Of a stretch of 64,000 nt of DNA, positions 44,750 through 57,000 are shown one piece after another. The notes under the pieces were generated by a model. It searched no databases and was not told where the DNA came from. It saw nothing but the letters and a program-made list of their open reading frames with translations. A program made the position numbers and the translations under genes. Each line of letters begins with the position of its first letter. The stretch's first letter is position 1. Source of the DNA: Gordionus sp. m RMFG-2023 (Eukaryota; Nematomorpha; Gordioida; Chordodea; Parachordodidae). The stretch spans positions 18,354,846 through 18,418,845 of the forward strand of contig NC_088779.1 in NCBI RefSeq assembly GCF_954871325.1, given 5' to 3'.

Positions 44750-44918
44750 CCAAATTATAATAAACGGTGACAAAGAGAGGCTATTATAATATTAAATATT
44801 TTATAACTTAATGAACAAAAGAATCTTTTATTCCATCTTCATCAAAATCCAAATAATTATTTATTGACATATTTTTGACATTACAACAAAATTTAAAAAT
44901 AAAACTTTAATTAAAACA
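44750..44918 (-). repeat. Inverted copy of the Gypsy-D LTR
   Basis: The complement reads TGTTTTAATTAAAGTTTTATTT from 44918, then TGATGAAGATGGAATAAAAG and GTTCATTAAGTTA, matching 44346-44520 with few differences. The two copies face each other around about 230 bp. Confidence 0.65.
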
Positions 44919-44929
44919 ACCACCATATA

Positions 44930-45300
44930 GTTTTATGATTTGGATTAGTAGTTTATATTTTCCTCTTCAAGAATTATTGATTTGGTTAGGCCTACAAATT
45001 TTTCCTTATTAGTCCATTCTTTAAAATATTGTCTAAAAAGGTAACACAACACAACGATATAATAGTTTCATCCTTATGTCAATATAGATTTCTGAGAATA
45101 TTGTGAATATAAAAGTTATTTTTTAGAACACAAATTCAATTAAAACTTATCATTTATAATGAATGCATATTATAGTGTATTGTTTGGCACGAATATGAGT
45201 TAACTGATAGAATGTCTAACATTTTAAAATTAAATTAAATTTTTTTTAGAAAATATTGTTTTATTTATATGTGCAATTAGATTTGGTCGATATTTAGCAT
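44930..45300 (+). repeat. Dispersed repeat, copy 2
   Basis: Same sequence type as 38940-39100 in its first 145 bp. The phrase ATTTGGTCGATATTTAGC at the right end resembles 38875-38892. No coding sense. Confidence 0.5.
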
Positions 45301-45316
45301 TATCATTGTATTATAG

Positions 45317-47830
45317 GCCTATTCAAAAACAAATGAATAATTTACTATTTGAATTCATACGAATAATAAAATCTATTATTTGTATTCGATTCGAATAATT
45401 CAGATTAATTTTCTTAATAAAATAAATCAATCTCAAATATATTGACAAATTTTTTTATTGCAAATTTGATTTCAAACAGAAAAAATTATAATAATCCGAT
45501 GACAAATAAATATAATCAAGTTATAAACAAAATTAAAATATTATATTATTCATTTAATTTATAATTTTAAGCCAATTTTTAAGGCAAAGGGTTTTCCTTA
45601 TATTTTCTTCTTTATACGACATGCGGTTTTTTGACAACAAATTAGTGCCAACTGAGAAAAGTCTTTCACACGCAGTTGATGTTCCTTGTATAGATAAATA
45701 ATCTCTTGCCATTTTTGAGAGTATGGGGATCCTATGTGCATTTGTCTTCCACCACATTAATGGATCAGTATCACTCATTGATCTTGGTTCACTCAGGTAA
45801 AAATCGATTTCACATAGTTGAACATAATTTTGTTTAAAAACAATGTCACGCCTGTTTTGTTGACTTTCATTCTTATTTTGGCAGTTGTAATTATCAGCAG
45901 CTTATAAAATAAAATGATATGTATTTAAATAGGGGTAAATTAAATACCTGTATATCTGCTGTAAATCTCTTTAAACTTGTCTGTTAACCTGGATATATCA
46001 ATATCATAATCAAGAGATATTGATTTAAAATATTTTATTTTGAGCCTGGGATCCAATATTGTAGCTATTATTGCATCATCTGCAGTTAAATTGTAATAGC
46101 CCAATAATTTATCACATGCCACTTTGAAATCATTGTTAGAGGTTTTATGGAAACAAGGTTTCTTATTTTTTAAGTGTTCAAGAATTAGAATATAATAGGG
46201 TATAACCAAATTATAAGTAGGATAATTTTCCCCACAAACCATATTTGTAGTCTCATACAAAGGCAATAGGATAGATTTAATTTTTACAAGATCGTCCCAT
46301 TCCTCCTGTATGTTTTGTTAATAAAGTATTATTTACCTATTTATAAATTTTAGTTTACCTCTGATAATTGTTTTTCTTATAATATTAGTTATAACTTCAT
46401 TAACTAATTTTTTTATAGCAGGCTTTAACAATAAGCCCCTTTCAATCATTTGGTAGGTGCTATTCCACCTTATTTCACAATCCAATTTGGGTTTTAAAAA
46501 ATTTATAGGAGGATGTAGTGAACTACATATATTTTTTAATAAATTTAATTTTTTAGGAGAATTATGTATCATCCTAATAATGTTTCGTAGTTTTAAAGTT
46601 GATGGATTTAAAATTTTTAAAATTTCTTTGGATATTAAATTAATAACATAAGCAAAGCATCGAATGTGCCCTATTTTTATTGATGGATATTTTAAAGAAA
46701 ATGTATGAATAAATGTTTTATTATTAGTAGCATTATCTAGAGTTATATAAAAATTTTTATTCTCCAAATTATAATTTTTAATTATTTTAATAGAGGCTTT
46801 AAATATGTTTTCACCTGAATGTTGTTCATTTATTGGAGCAACATCCAAAATTATGTTATTTATTTTAAAATTATCATCAATAAAATGGGCTGTTAACCCT
46901 AAAAAAGGAACCTGAGTTGGGCTAGTCCAAATATCAGATGAAAAATTAATCTGACTTTTATTTTTGGATATTATATCCTTTACCAACTGTTCTTTCTCTG
47001 CAAATGTATTATACATATGCAATTTAAGAGTATAGGAGCTTATTGATTTTATAGAAGAATCAAGATCATTTATAAAATTTTTAAAATCAGGTGAATTAAC
47101 AATTTTAAAAGATAAATTATTATTAATAAATAACTTTAGTAAGTTATCTTTATAATTAATTTTTTTAGATAAAGAAAAAGGTGATATAGGCTTTAAAAAA
47201 GTGTCAATTTTATTATTTTTTTTACTAAGGTGTGAATGAAACCTATTATAATGATTAATAAGAGGAGATGTTGTTTTGCCTTTACATTTTATATTACTCT
47301 TGCCATGATTGCAAGCAGCCTTTTTATCGTCTTTAGGGATTTGATATTGATCCCATATGATTGCCCTCTTTTGTGAGGAATGTTTCTCATCTTCAACATC
47401 AAGCATTATTTCATCAGAAGCATTCTCCTCTAACATAATTAGGCTAGCTAACAATAATTATTGTAGAGATGTAATATATTTTTATATACCTCTGGTTTGT
47501 GTAGTTTTAATATAATTTATTATGAGATTCAAAAAATAAACTTTTCGTGAGATTCAAAAAATATGGCAAATAAAAATTAAATTTTCACTTCAGAAATTTT
47601 AAAATCTGTGCTAGAATTTTTATAAACACAAACACATCACCTGTCAGATTGGCAGGTCAACAAATAGAAATGACAAATGTTAGATTTATTAAACAATTTA
47701 TTAAATATTACGAATAATTCGTTTTATTCGATTAATTCGTTTTATTCGAATCGAATAAATGATTATTCGTATTCAGATAAAACAAATAATTTATTATTCG
47801 TAATTATTCTCGAATTATTTTTGAATATAA
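45317..47830 (-). mobile_element. hAT-G: BED-type hAT transposon
   Basis: A near-complete hAT transposase gene is flanked by mirror-related AT-rich ends. TATTCAAAAACAAATGAATA starts at about 45321, and the complement of about 47823 reads TATTCAAAAATAATTCGAGA. Both ends are full of TATTCG/CGAATA words. I found no clear 8-bp duplication, so the exact ends are approximate. Confidence 0.65.
45554..47454 (-). CDS. hAT-G transposase, three exons
   Basis: Exons: about 47454-46359, 46305-45948 and 45900-45554. A BED-like finger near residues 28-75 (KKAACNH...CKGKTTSPLINHYNRFH) lacks the usual second Cys. The catalytic region has FSSDIWTSPTQVPFLGLTAH, ITLDNATNNKTF and IRCFAYVINL, then CEIRWNSTYQMIERG. 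Exon 2 has IATILDPRLKIKYFKS. Exon 3 ends with ARDYLSIQGTSTACERLFSV, the dimerisation domain. Exon 2 to 3 joins cleanly (46-47 base intron). Exon 1 to 2 is out of register by one base with the obvious GT-AG sites, suggesting a recent frameshift or another splice site. It is the best preserved transposase in the window. Confidence 0.82.
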
Positions 47831-47834
47831 TATG

Positions 47835-48042
47835 TTTATATGAGAGTAATAAATTTTACAGCAGTACATTTTGCCCTATTTCATGTAAAATTTAATAGAT
47901 AACATCCAATAAATTTATCCTACCCTTGACCTACCCCCTTAAGTGCCTGCCTACCCTTCTCAAAAAAATTGGAAACAAACTGTTCTTTTCCCTCCCGCTC
48001 ATGCAGACGTCAGGCTCAGGAGTCATGTTCCAAATTTCCTCA
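47835..48042. other. Short spacer between hAT-G and hAT-F2
   Basis: No feature recognised. Confidence 0.4.
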
Positions 48043-48339
48043 TTCATAAACAGGGTTGCCATGCCCCCCCCCCAGCGGGAGACTCCCGCCATTTTTTAGT
48101 TTACAAGCAAACATCTCTCTCCCGCAAAATATACCGCAATTTTTTAATCTCTTCCGCAATTTTTTTTTTAGAATTTTAACATTTTTAATATATAAATAAT
48201 AATTTTGAGAGACATTACTTGATGATTTTTATATTTTTAAAATAATTTTAAATATTTATTCGAAAAACTTGTCTAGTTTGTAAATTTCTATCTATCCTGT
48301 TTTATTTTTATCCAACAATAATTCAACATCATTTCATTC

Positions 48340-49910
48340 ATATAAGTCAGTACAGGGAAGTATATCAACATCGATTGCAATACAAAAATATTCCCAAATA
48401 ATAAATAATACAGATGCAACTACATTTGCGGGAATCGTATACATCTATCATGTAGTTCAACATTCACAGAGCTATATCATCACAATGTGGGTCGAATCAT
48501 TTTCTCCTGATATTTAACGACTCCAATATAAGTGCAAACCTTACTTATGGCAGAAGAAAAATGAGCAAGGCTATCACAAGTGTTTTAGTGCCTGAATCCT
48601 AGAGGTCAATTCTAGACGATTTGAAAGTTGGGCATCCATATTCAATTTTAATTAATGCATCTAATAAAGGAAATATTAAAACATTCCCCTTGATCCTTCG
48701 CTATTTCAACAAGAATAAGAACATTTCCATAAAACTGTTAAAATTATTTCTTCGGATAGTGAAAAATCCAACGATGTAGCTAGCCACATAATAGTAAATA
48801 TAGCTGATTCAGGGTTATCAATGATTTGCATGTCAGCTTTCTGCGCTGATAATGCCTCTGTAAATTTCGGCAAAAGTTATCGAATTGAGGCAGCACAATA
48901 ATGAATTAATACCAATTGGCTGTATATGCCATTAATTCTTGCAAGAAGACAATGATTGTACTATCTGTGAATGTTGAAATAATTGTGATGAAATGTTTTA
49001 ACGAATCTAGTCATCAACTAAAAGAGTTAATGAATTAAAAGAGTTGGTGAAGTGGTCTGACTTGGAATGGCGAGAGTTGTTACGATATATTACCTACCAG
49101 ATGTTTGTCATTAATACCTGCCATCGATAGAATTTTAAAATTTTACAAACCCTTAAAAAATACTTTTCTTAAATAAAGATTTTAAAAGCTTGTCCTAAAA
49201 TTTTGAGAAATTTTTTCGAGTTTGAAATGGCAGAAGCATATTTGAGATTCGTTTCACATGTAGGAAATCTACTTCATGCAGTTAATATTCAGCTGCAATC
49301 AGACAGAATATTATTTATAAAAAAGATTCACAAAATCATGCTACAGCTCTGTTCATCTCTACAGTTAAAAATTGATAATAAATTTTATGGCGCTATTATT
49401 ATATTAAAATGTTCAAATAATATTCTAAATAATACATTTTTAAATGAAGCAGATATTTTTATTAAGACAATTATAGAATATTTACAATCAAATAACTATT
49501 TACAAATGTATAAATATTATGACCTTGGAACAGAAACCATCAATTGATGGTTATAATTAATAAATATATTAAAAATACCGAAATTCATTGATTTCTTGTT
49601 TGAGGAGTAATTCTCCCTATTTTTTATGATTCGCTAAAATACTTAAAGTTAGATGGTCTAAATGCAGAGGAGAAATGGGTAAAAAATTTTCGTAATAACG
49701 ATAAATCCCCATGCTTGGAAAAAATTTGCGAGTATATCTTCTCCTTACCTCATTCTAATGCCTCATCCGAGTGCGTTTTTAGCCTGGTGAGGACTGCCTG
49801 GAAAAAGGAGAGAAATCGTATTGCTTTAACAACATTAGAGGTCGAGCTAATGATTTAACAAATATATAATATGTCATGCCAGGAATTTTATAAATATCTC
49901 AATAACGACG
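48340..49910 (+). pseudogene. hAT-F2 long transposase copy
   Basis: Parallels hAT-F1 42170-43640. Sequence near 48560-48680 corresponds to SKAITSVLVPES and DASNKGNIKTF, CADNAS is near 48850, ELVKWSDLEW near 49050-49070, and the ORF 49203-49547 has EMAEAYLRFVSHVGNLLHAV and LQLKIDNKFYGAI. The C-terminal PHSNASSECVFSL region is near 49747-49785. Frameshifts and small deletions throughout. Confidence 0.75.
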
Positions 49911-49953
49911 GTAAACATTTAGTTCTATTATTTAAATCTCAAATAAAATATAA

Positions 49954-50700
49954 TTAAGCTTTAGAAATGGCGCCATAAAATATATTGTCAATTTTTAACT
50001 GAAAAGATGAACACATCTGCAGCATAATTTTGTGAATCTTTGTTAAGATTCTTCTGATTGAAACAGCATGTAGTAGATTTCTTACATGTGAAATTATTCC
50101 TAAATATACCTCTATTCTTCTGATTGCAACAGCATGTAGAAGATTTCTTACATGTGAAATTATTCCTAAATATACCTCTGCCATTCATTATTGAAAATAA
50201 TATTCAAAATATTAGGACAGCTTTTATAATCTCTATTTAAGAAATATTTTTTTAAAGGTATATAAAATTATTAAATTCCGATGGCGGGTATTAGGAACAT
50301 ATCGCAACCAACATTGTGCTGACTCAATTCTGTAAATACACTCTGTTTTTACCAAATTCACTGAGGCATTATCAGATCAGAAAGCTGACATTCAATTTGT
50401 TGATAATCTCGAATCTGCTATATTTACTTAGCTATATCTTTGGATTTTTCACTATTTGAGGAAAAAAAATTTAATAATTTTATTGAAACGACCTTTTGAT
50501 GAAAATTAGATGTATCTGTTAGAATTGCATATGTATGACCATTTTCAAATCGTCAAGAATTGACCTTCTGGATTTAGGTCCTAAAACATTGATGATAGCC
50601 TTCCTCATTTTTGCTCTACAAGAATAGATTTCATCTATATTAGAGTCGTTAAATATTATGGGAAAAAGATTCTACCATCTGTGAATGTTGTACTACAAGA
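49954..50700 (-). pseudogene. hAT-F2 inverted partial transposase
   Basis: ORF 50184-49954 reads MAEVYLGIISHVRNLLHAV, then repeats EVYLGIISHVRNLLHAV, then TKIHKIMLQMCSSFQLKIDN. The 66-bp direct duplication (about 50046-50180) is unique to this copy. The N-terminal part (50700-50290) is degenerate. It corresponds to the left arm of hAT-F1. Confidence 0.75.
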
Positions 50701-51201
50701 TAAGTGATTACAATTGCCGCAAGTAGTTTCCTATTTCTTATTATTAGAGTACCTTATTATGTATATAAACGTCATATGTTATAATTAAGCGCCTATCCCT
50801 ATAATGTTATATACACACACAGTAGATTTCCAATTGCGGTCGATTTGCGGGACATTCGCATAAAATATATATTTTAATTATAAAATGAAAATCGTTTTTT
50901 TTATATAATTTTATCTTGTTTACATTCTTTTGTATTTAAAAAGGATCGTTGGTTTTTTATTATAAATTAATATATTTTAATAAATCAAGATGTTATTTAA
51001 TTTTGAAAAATAGTTACCGACTTTGTATTTATATAAACTAAATAAAAAAATAACAGGCGGATAATTTAGTCAATTCCAAATCCCGGCCAAGGCCAAAAAA
51101 TTTTTTTTTTATATTTCTACCGCAATTTTTATATTTCTCCCGCATAATACCAAATTTCTCCCGCAATTTGAAAATTTTGACCTGGCAACCCTGTTCATAA
51201 G

Positions 51202-52265
51202 ACATATATGTATTTTATTACCGTTGTTTGTTATTTGAGTAGTTTTTTAATTGTGTTATAAAAAAAAAGAAAAGATATTTATTTTTCCAATCTAAATAAA
51301 TAATTAATGTTTATGAAATAATTTGGTTATTAAACAAATTGTGATTTTAAATTTACAAAAGATATATATAATCGACAATAGCTATCTGACCGTCCGCGTG
51401 ATGCTTTAATCTGTTTCATGCCAAGTAGAGGTAGATATTATTTTATCATTAAAAATAAGAAGGTTATTTAAATGCCCCCAATATAGGCACAGATGGCGCC
51501 TTATTGCTTGATGTAAGGGATTGAACAATCGGTTTTATATTCTTTTCGGGGATATTTCGTGAAGCCGTAAAAGATTCTCTGTAATCGATAAAAAATATTA
51601 CTTGTGATTTTTGGGTTTGCAAAGCTTATAATATTTGATTGGTAAGAAATTTGTGATTTATATAATTACAAACCTTCCATTCACCTATTTAAGCTAAAAT
51701 AAAAGGATCTAATAATGTCCCGATGATTGCATAGTTGTTGTTGGTAGTTAGTTTTAATATGTAGTTGATATATAGACATTGATAGATTAAAATAATCTTC
51801 CGGATATCTTATCATAGTAGAAACGGGGGGAAAATCCGATGAGAACGAAAAGAAAAAATGTTGAATAAACACAAATGCGATGGTTTGTTCGGTATTAAAA
51901 TTATTAAAGAATGGCCTTCCAAAAAGGTGATCCATAAATTTACGTCAAAAATCCAGAGACATGTTTATTAAAAAAAGTTAAATGAGAAAAACCGTGGAAA
52001 GACGTATGGAAAGAATATGTAAAATGAATTATAAATACTAGGTGATTGTTTAATACAGGGAAATAGAGTTATAATTCCTCTACAAATACGCGGTAAAATG
52101 ATAATGTTAGTACCCTTAAAATCGAATGTCATTCTTTATTCATTTATAATTTAAATATATATTTTTATAATTATTTAAAGAATAAGATGGCAAGCTATTA
52201 AAGATCTTTATTATTTTTAAATTTACATAAAAATTTATATAACATTTTTTCTTTAATCTCATGCT
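51202..52265. other. Intergenic region upstream of the 70-aa gene
   Basis: A minus-strand ORF of 84 codons (51935-51681, MDHLFGRPFFNNFNTEQTIA) has a mixed composition, but no family or intron support. I see no other gene and do not annotate it as one. Confidence 0.35.
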
Positions 52266-52620
52266 ATGTTTTTATTGAAGGGAAGTAGAGCAATTCGTTG
52301 TCGCGGGCAGTGTGCAACTTCATCATTATCGTTATCCATTTTGTTTGTATGTATTGTCGTGATATTATATAATCATCATGATTTATGATTTATTTTTATT
52401 TTCATTTTTTAAAGTTATAATTAATAACTTTTTCTAATTCCTTTAAAATTTATATTTATATATAAAAATTTTTAATCGTTCTCGTTAGATTGACAATAAA
52501 GGTGAAATAGTTGAATATATTGTCGATAAACAAGGGATTTCCTCTTATTTCTCGGGTTTGCTGGGAGTCATTCCTCGGGCATTGTTACCTCCATTTGAGA
52601 ATAAAGATCTTGTTGCCTAA
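52266..52620 (+). CDS. Two-exon small gene, 70 aa, possibly mitochondrial
   Basis: Exon 1 is 52266-52346 (27 codons) and exon 2 is 52489-52620 (TAA). The intron is 142 bases with GTATGT and TTAG at its borders, phase 0. The N-terminus MFLLKGSRAIRCRGQCATSS has Arg and Ser but no acidic residue, as in mitochondrial presequences. Exon 2 encodes IDNKGEIVEYIVDKQGISSY, then FSGLLGVIPRALLPPFENKD. I do not recognise the family; GLLGVIPRAL faintly recalls mitochondrial carrier loops, which is weak. Clean frame, consensus splice sites and position 1.4 kb upstream of NXF1 on the same strand favour a real gene. Confidence 0.5.
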
Positions 52621-54004
52621 GTAAAATGTGAGGAGTTTTTTGTTTAAAATATATTTTGCAGACCATAGAATTTGAACCCTTAATCATATCTTTTCTTCTT
52701 AGTTCTTCAAAGTTAGCCTCCACAATTTAAGAATTAAAATAATTCATTTATTTATTCCATATCTTGCCATTTATTTCTTAATTTTGGAAAAAGACCGAAA
52801 ACATTTTATTTTGAAATTTTTTTAAACTTTTATAATGATTGAAGATGATATACAATCAAACCTGTCGTAATTTGGCAATCCCCAATTTGACCAAATTTTG
52901 AATCCCAATCAAATTCCTATTTACCTCAATTAGAAAATTCCTTGATAAATGGGCAACTGCCTAGAAAAATTTTTTGAGCATGTGAGCAATGTTTTTTCTA
53001 AAAAAACCTTCTTCGATTTTCACGTTAGTGTTTTTTTTATTTAGATTTAAAAAATATAAAAAAAGGAAAATCATTGATTTAAAAAAATTAAAGGAAATAT
53101 AAAAGATTTTATTATATTTTAAAAATCCTAAATTGTTTGCTCAAAATCTTTGATGATTTTTTTGCAAAAACATTTTTTATTTTGCTCAAAAATCTTCAAT
53201 TTTTTTATTCAAAAGAGCAAGATCTTTGAAGATTTTTTAATTTTGAAATGTTAAATCCTGCCTTAGATTGTAAAGGCTGACGCCCCTACCCCATAATAAA
53301 GTCATTTCTACGCATATGCCTAGACGTCGTATCAAGTTGTTTTAACAAGGTAGCAAAAACCCATTATTTCTATAAAATATAAAATTAAAAAAATATATTT
53401 ATTTTTCTGGTCAGAATCATATGTTATATTGAATTTTAAAAACTACATATTGACTGTTCAATAAAGACTACTTTTTTATTATTTTTGAATATGCATTTAA
53501 GGGTTTAGTCGAGGGAGAGGCTTAAATTTTTTAAAATCTTGGGGAATTTTTTCCTTTTATTATTAGGCTTGATGGAGCATAGGAGCCGCTGTCTTAGCTT
53601 GCGCCACATAATGGTTTTATAATAAACTAAAATATTATTTAAGTTACTAAATAATGACCATATCTTCGAAATAATTATAAATATCTTTAAGATAAAATTG
53701 AAACTCCCCATAATTATCTATTTTTAATATTCTTAATTTTAGAAATTTTAACCACTAAATGATTATATATATTCCTAAATTAAATAAAATCAAAAATATT
53801 CCATGTAATTAGGCAAATCTATGGAAAAAACAATCAAAATACTATGATTGAAATTTAATGTTTATTAATTAGGTTTTAGGTATTATAAAGTATTAATTAT
53901 CTATCCATCTGCTGGTGATGCCTAAACATAACTGGAGACAAACTTATAAACCTCCTCCCCTGAGTAAAATTATTTGTCTATTTTATTTTAATTAATTGTT
54001 TCAG
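52621..54004. other. Region upstream of NXF1
   Basis: AT-rich. No gene or element is supported. A GC-richer CTGACGCCCCTACCCC near 53279 may be a MITE end. The acceptor CAG at 54002-54004 implies an upstream untranslated or coding exon for NXF1 somewhere here. Confidence 0.4.
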
Positions 54005-54012
54005 GGAAATTG

Positions 54013-57000
54013 ATGAATTTTGATAACGAAGGTGACATTCCAATGAATGATATGAGGTATATTTTATATATTTGATGTTTTTAACATTAATATAATAGAT
54101 TGCAAATTAGGACAAATGCATATAATTCTCGTGAAGTTTTATTAGGCAGAAATAAACAAAATCCTAGTACTAATTTTAAAAAATATTCGAATAAATCGAA
54201 AACTGTTAATCAAAATAATGATTCTAATTGGTACAAGATGATTGTAAGTTTATACATATAAATAAGGTTTTATTTATTATATTAGGTTCCCTATGGTAAT
54301 AAAATGGGCAAGGAATATTTAGTAAATATTTTTCAACAACACATTTCACAATCATTAAATCCTGTGAATGTAAATTAGCATTATAAATTTAATATATATA
54401 GTGTTAAGGCCTGCATACAAGGAAATGCATTTGTATTCTGGACTAACAATATTGAAACATATAAACAATTAATTAATATCTCATTAAAATTGAAATCACC
54501 TGATGGATTTAAAGTATTTAAAGATAATGTTAAGTAGATATATATATTTTTTTATTAGATAAAAATACTGGGGGTTAAAGATAGAGCACCAAATCCACCC
54601 GAATTAGATGCCAATTATGCGGAAAAGTTAAGGGTAATAGTTATCATTAATATTAATTTTATTATATATAAATATTAAAGAATGTTATGAGCATACGTTA
54701 TAATATTGACCTAAAAATGTTAAATTTATCCAATTTTGCAAATGATTCAAGTAGCAAATAGAGTGAAATGTATAATTTTAAGAATAATTTAGATTTAAAA
54801 TCTCAATCAATTTATCTGCCATTATTTCGACCTAATGTTTTGAAAGCAGTTATAAATATCATTCAAAAGCATGTTCCTGATGTAATTTTTTTTAAAGATA
54901 TGTAAAGTAAATAATATATATAGGTGGAATTTATTGATCTTAGCAGCAACAAAATTTCATATTTATATCATCTGATTCCATTATCATCAGCAATTAAAAA
55001 CATTTATCACCTATCCTTAGCAAACAATCAAGTTAAAAAAATTATTTAATACAAAATTTTTTGAAATTTTCACTGATAATTTTTTAGTTTATTATTTATC
55101 TTTATTATTATAATTATTTGCTTTATTATATTAAAAATATGTTATGTAATAAATTTAGATTAAAAGTGAAAGTGAGCTAATTAAGATTCGGCAATTCCCT
55201 CTCAGAAAGTTAACGTTGTCTGGTAATCCACTTGTCAAATATTATGCAGACACTGATGCCTATATAAGGTCCTATTTTTTAATAAATTGAATAAATTAAT
55301 TTTTATACATTCTATTAATATAAAAAAAATTTCCTGCAAAAATCATTTTTGATTGACCAATAAGTAATTAAGATAAGTTATTATAATTTTTCTTTTTTAA
55401 ATATTATATATATATATCCCATTATTCATTAATATTGTTTTATATTATCATTTTGATTGATATAATGCTATAAATATTCATTACACAGTTTTAAAACTAT
55501 GATATTTATAAGATATAAAATTAGATAAAATAAATAACATACTTTAAAAAGATAAAAATATAATATTTAAGTATGGAAAAAAATGCACAAAACAAAAAAA
55601 AAGCAAAAAAAAATTTGAATGGTGATGATACTAGATTATTTATTAATAATGTATAATTTTTTTTACCAGAGTTTTTGTTTATTGCATTATTAGCAAATAT
55701 GACATACTTTAGTTTGACAAATTATAGAATTAATATCCTATTCTAATTTGATTGTCCTCCCTGATTATTATTATTTTACACATTTAACATGCTTATAATA
55801 TCGATAAAAATACAATTGTCTAATATGCCTTGACAATGTATACCTTGATTATTTTATATGGCTTACAATATTCATATATTCCCACCTTTTTTATGACAGA
55901 ATAATTTTGTAAATCAAGCTGATTGAAAGCTATCAACTTACAGTTATTTGAAGATCACCATAATATTTACTATGTTTGTTGTAACAATACTTAATATAAC
56001 AATGTTTAAAATATTCAAGAAAATGTATACCCTTTAATCCAATATATTGAATTACAAAATTTCTTATAATTTAACACTTGATTCAATTTATTAATATTCA
56101 TTTTTTCCCTATCCTTTCCACATAAGATGGATTCATTTGAAATTACAAAGTCATTTATTAGCATTTCATTTGCTACATTTCCCTTTCCTCTACTATCTCC
56201 CTCACATGCACCTGATTCATTCTAAGTAACAAAGGTTTCCTTTGTATATAACATTTTATACTATAAAATCTTATTTTTATTATCAATTAAATTAATTTTC
56301 TTCTTTTTACTTCATATATTTTTAATTATCAATATTTTTTTAATTTAATTTTAGAAAAATTTTAATCATTTTTTTTAATTTGTAAAATCTAAGTATCATT
56401 CACTAAAAATTTTACAAAACAATCAAGATAAGAAAAAATATGTAAAAGACAAAAAATAAAAAAAAAAGGAGAAATTTTTTTTATAATTTTATATTAATAT
56501 AAATATCATGGGTTTAAAGCAATACTAAACTTTTCTATTTTTACATTGATATATTATGCAGATAAGAAAATACAAAAATTTATTTCCTATTCATTCACAA
56601 ATAAAATTGATTTTTATTTCCTCGTATATTGACTATTGATAAATTAAGAAATCTATTACACTAATTACTTATCTGATATAAATTTAATTTTCATTTATAT
56701 ATATATATTATGTTCGCCTTCGATACCGAAAATAAAACTATCTTAAAAATGTAATACACATCTTATTGGAAAAATATGTTACTTTTGGGGAATCTATCTG
56801 GATGATGAGATCGATTTAATTTTTTACCATCATAATTCTTTAAAATCTATGTAAATTACGATTATACCAATTTACTTGGATCAATAATTGACAAAAAATA
56901 TCAAATTATTGTCATTTACATTCATTTTTAATGTTGGAAAATTATTATTTTTATGAAAGTGCTATTCGCAAGATTTTTCCTGAACTAGAGATTTTGGTAA

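Larger units (their letters stand above)
48051..51193 (+). mobile_element. hAT-F2: second member of the opposed-transposase hAT family
   Basis: 3,143 bp with CAGGGTTGCCA ends. Flanking TTCATAAA (48043-48050) and TTCATAAG (51194-51201) match at 7 of 8 bases. It is the mirror image of hAT-F1: the long transposase copy reads plus and the shorter inverted copy reads minus. GCGGGAG-like words crowd both subterminal regions. Confidence 0.9.

Noticed and set aside
51681-51935. 84-codon minus-strand ORF
   Set aside because: No family resemblance, splice context or neighbour support; kept only as a remark.
54757-54762. In-frame TAG in the NXF1 leucine-rich region, suggesting a pseudogene or altered code
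   Set aside because: A 42-base GT-AG intron at 54751-54792 removes it and keeps the frame.
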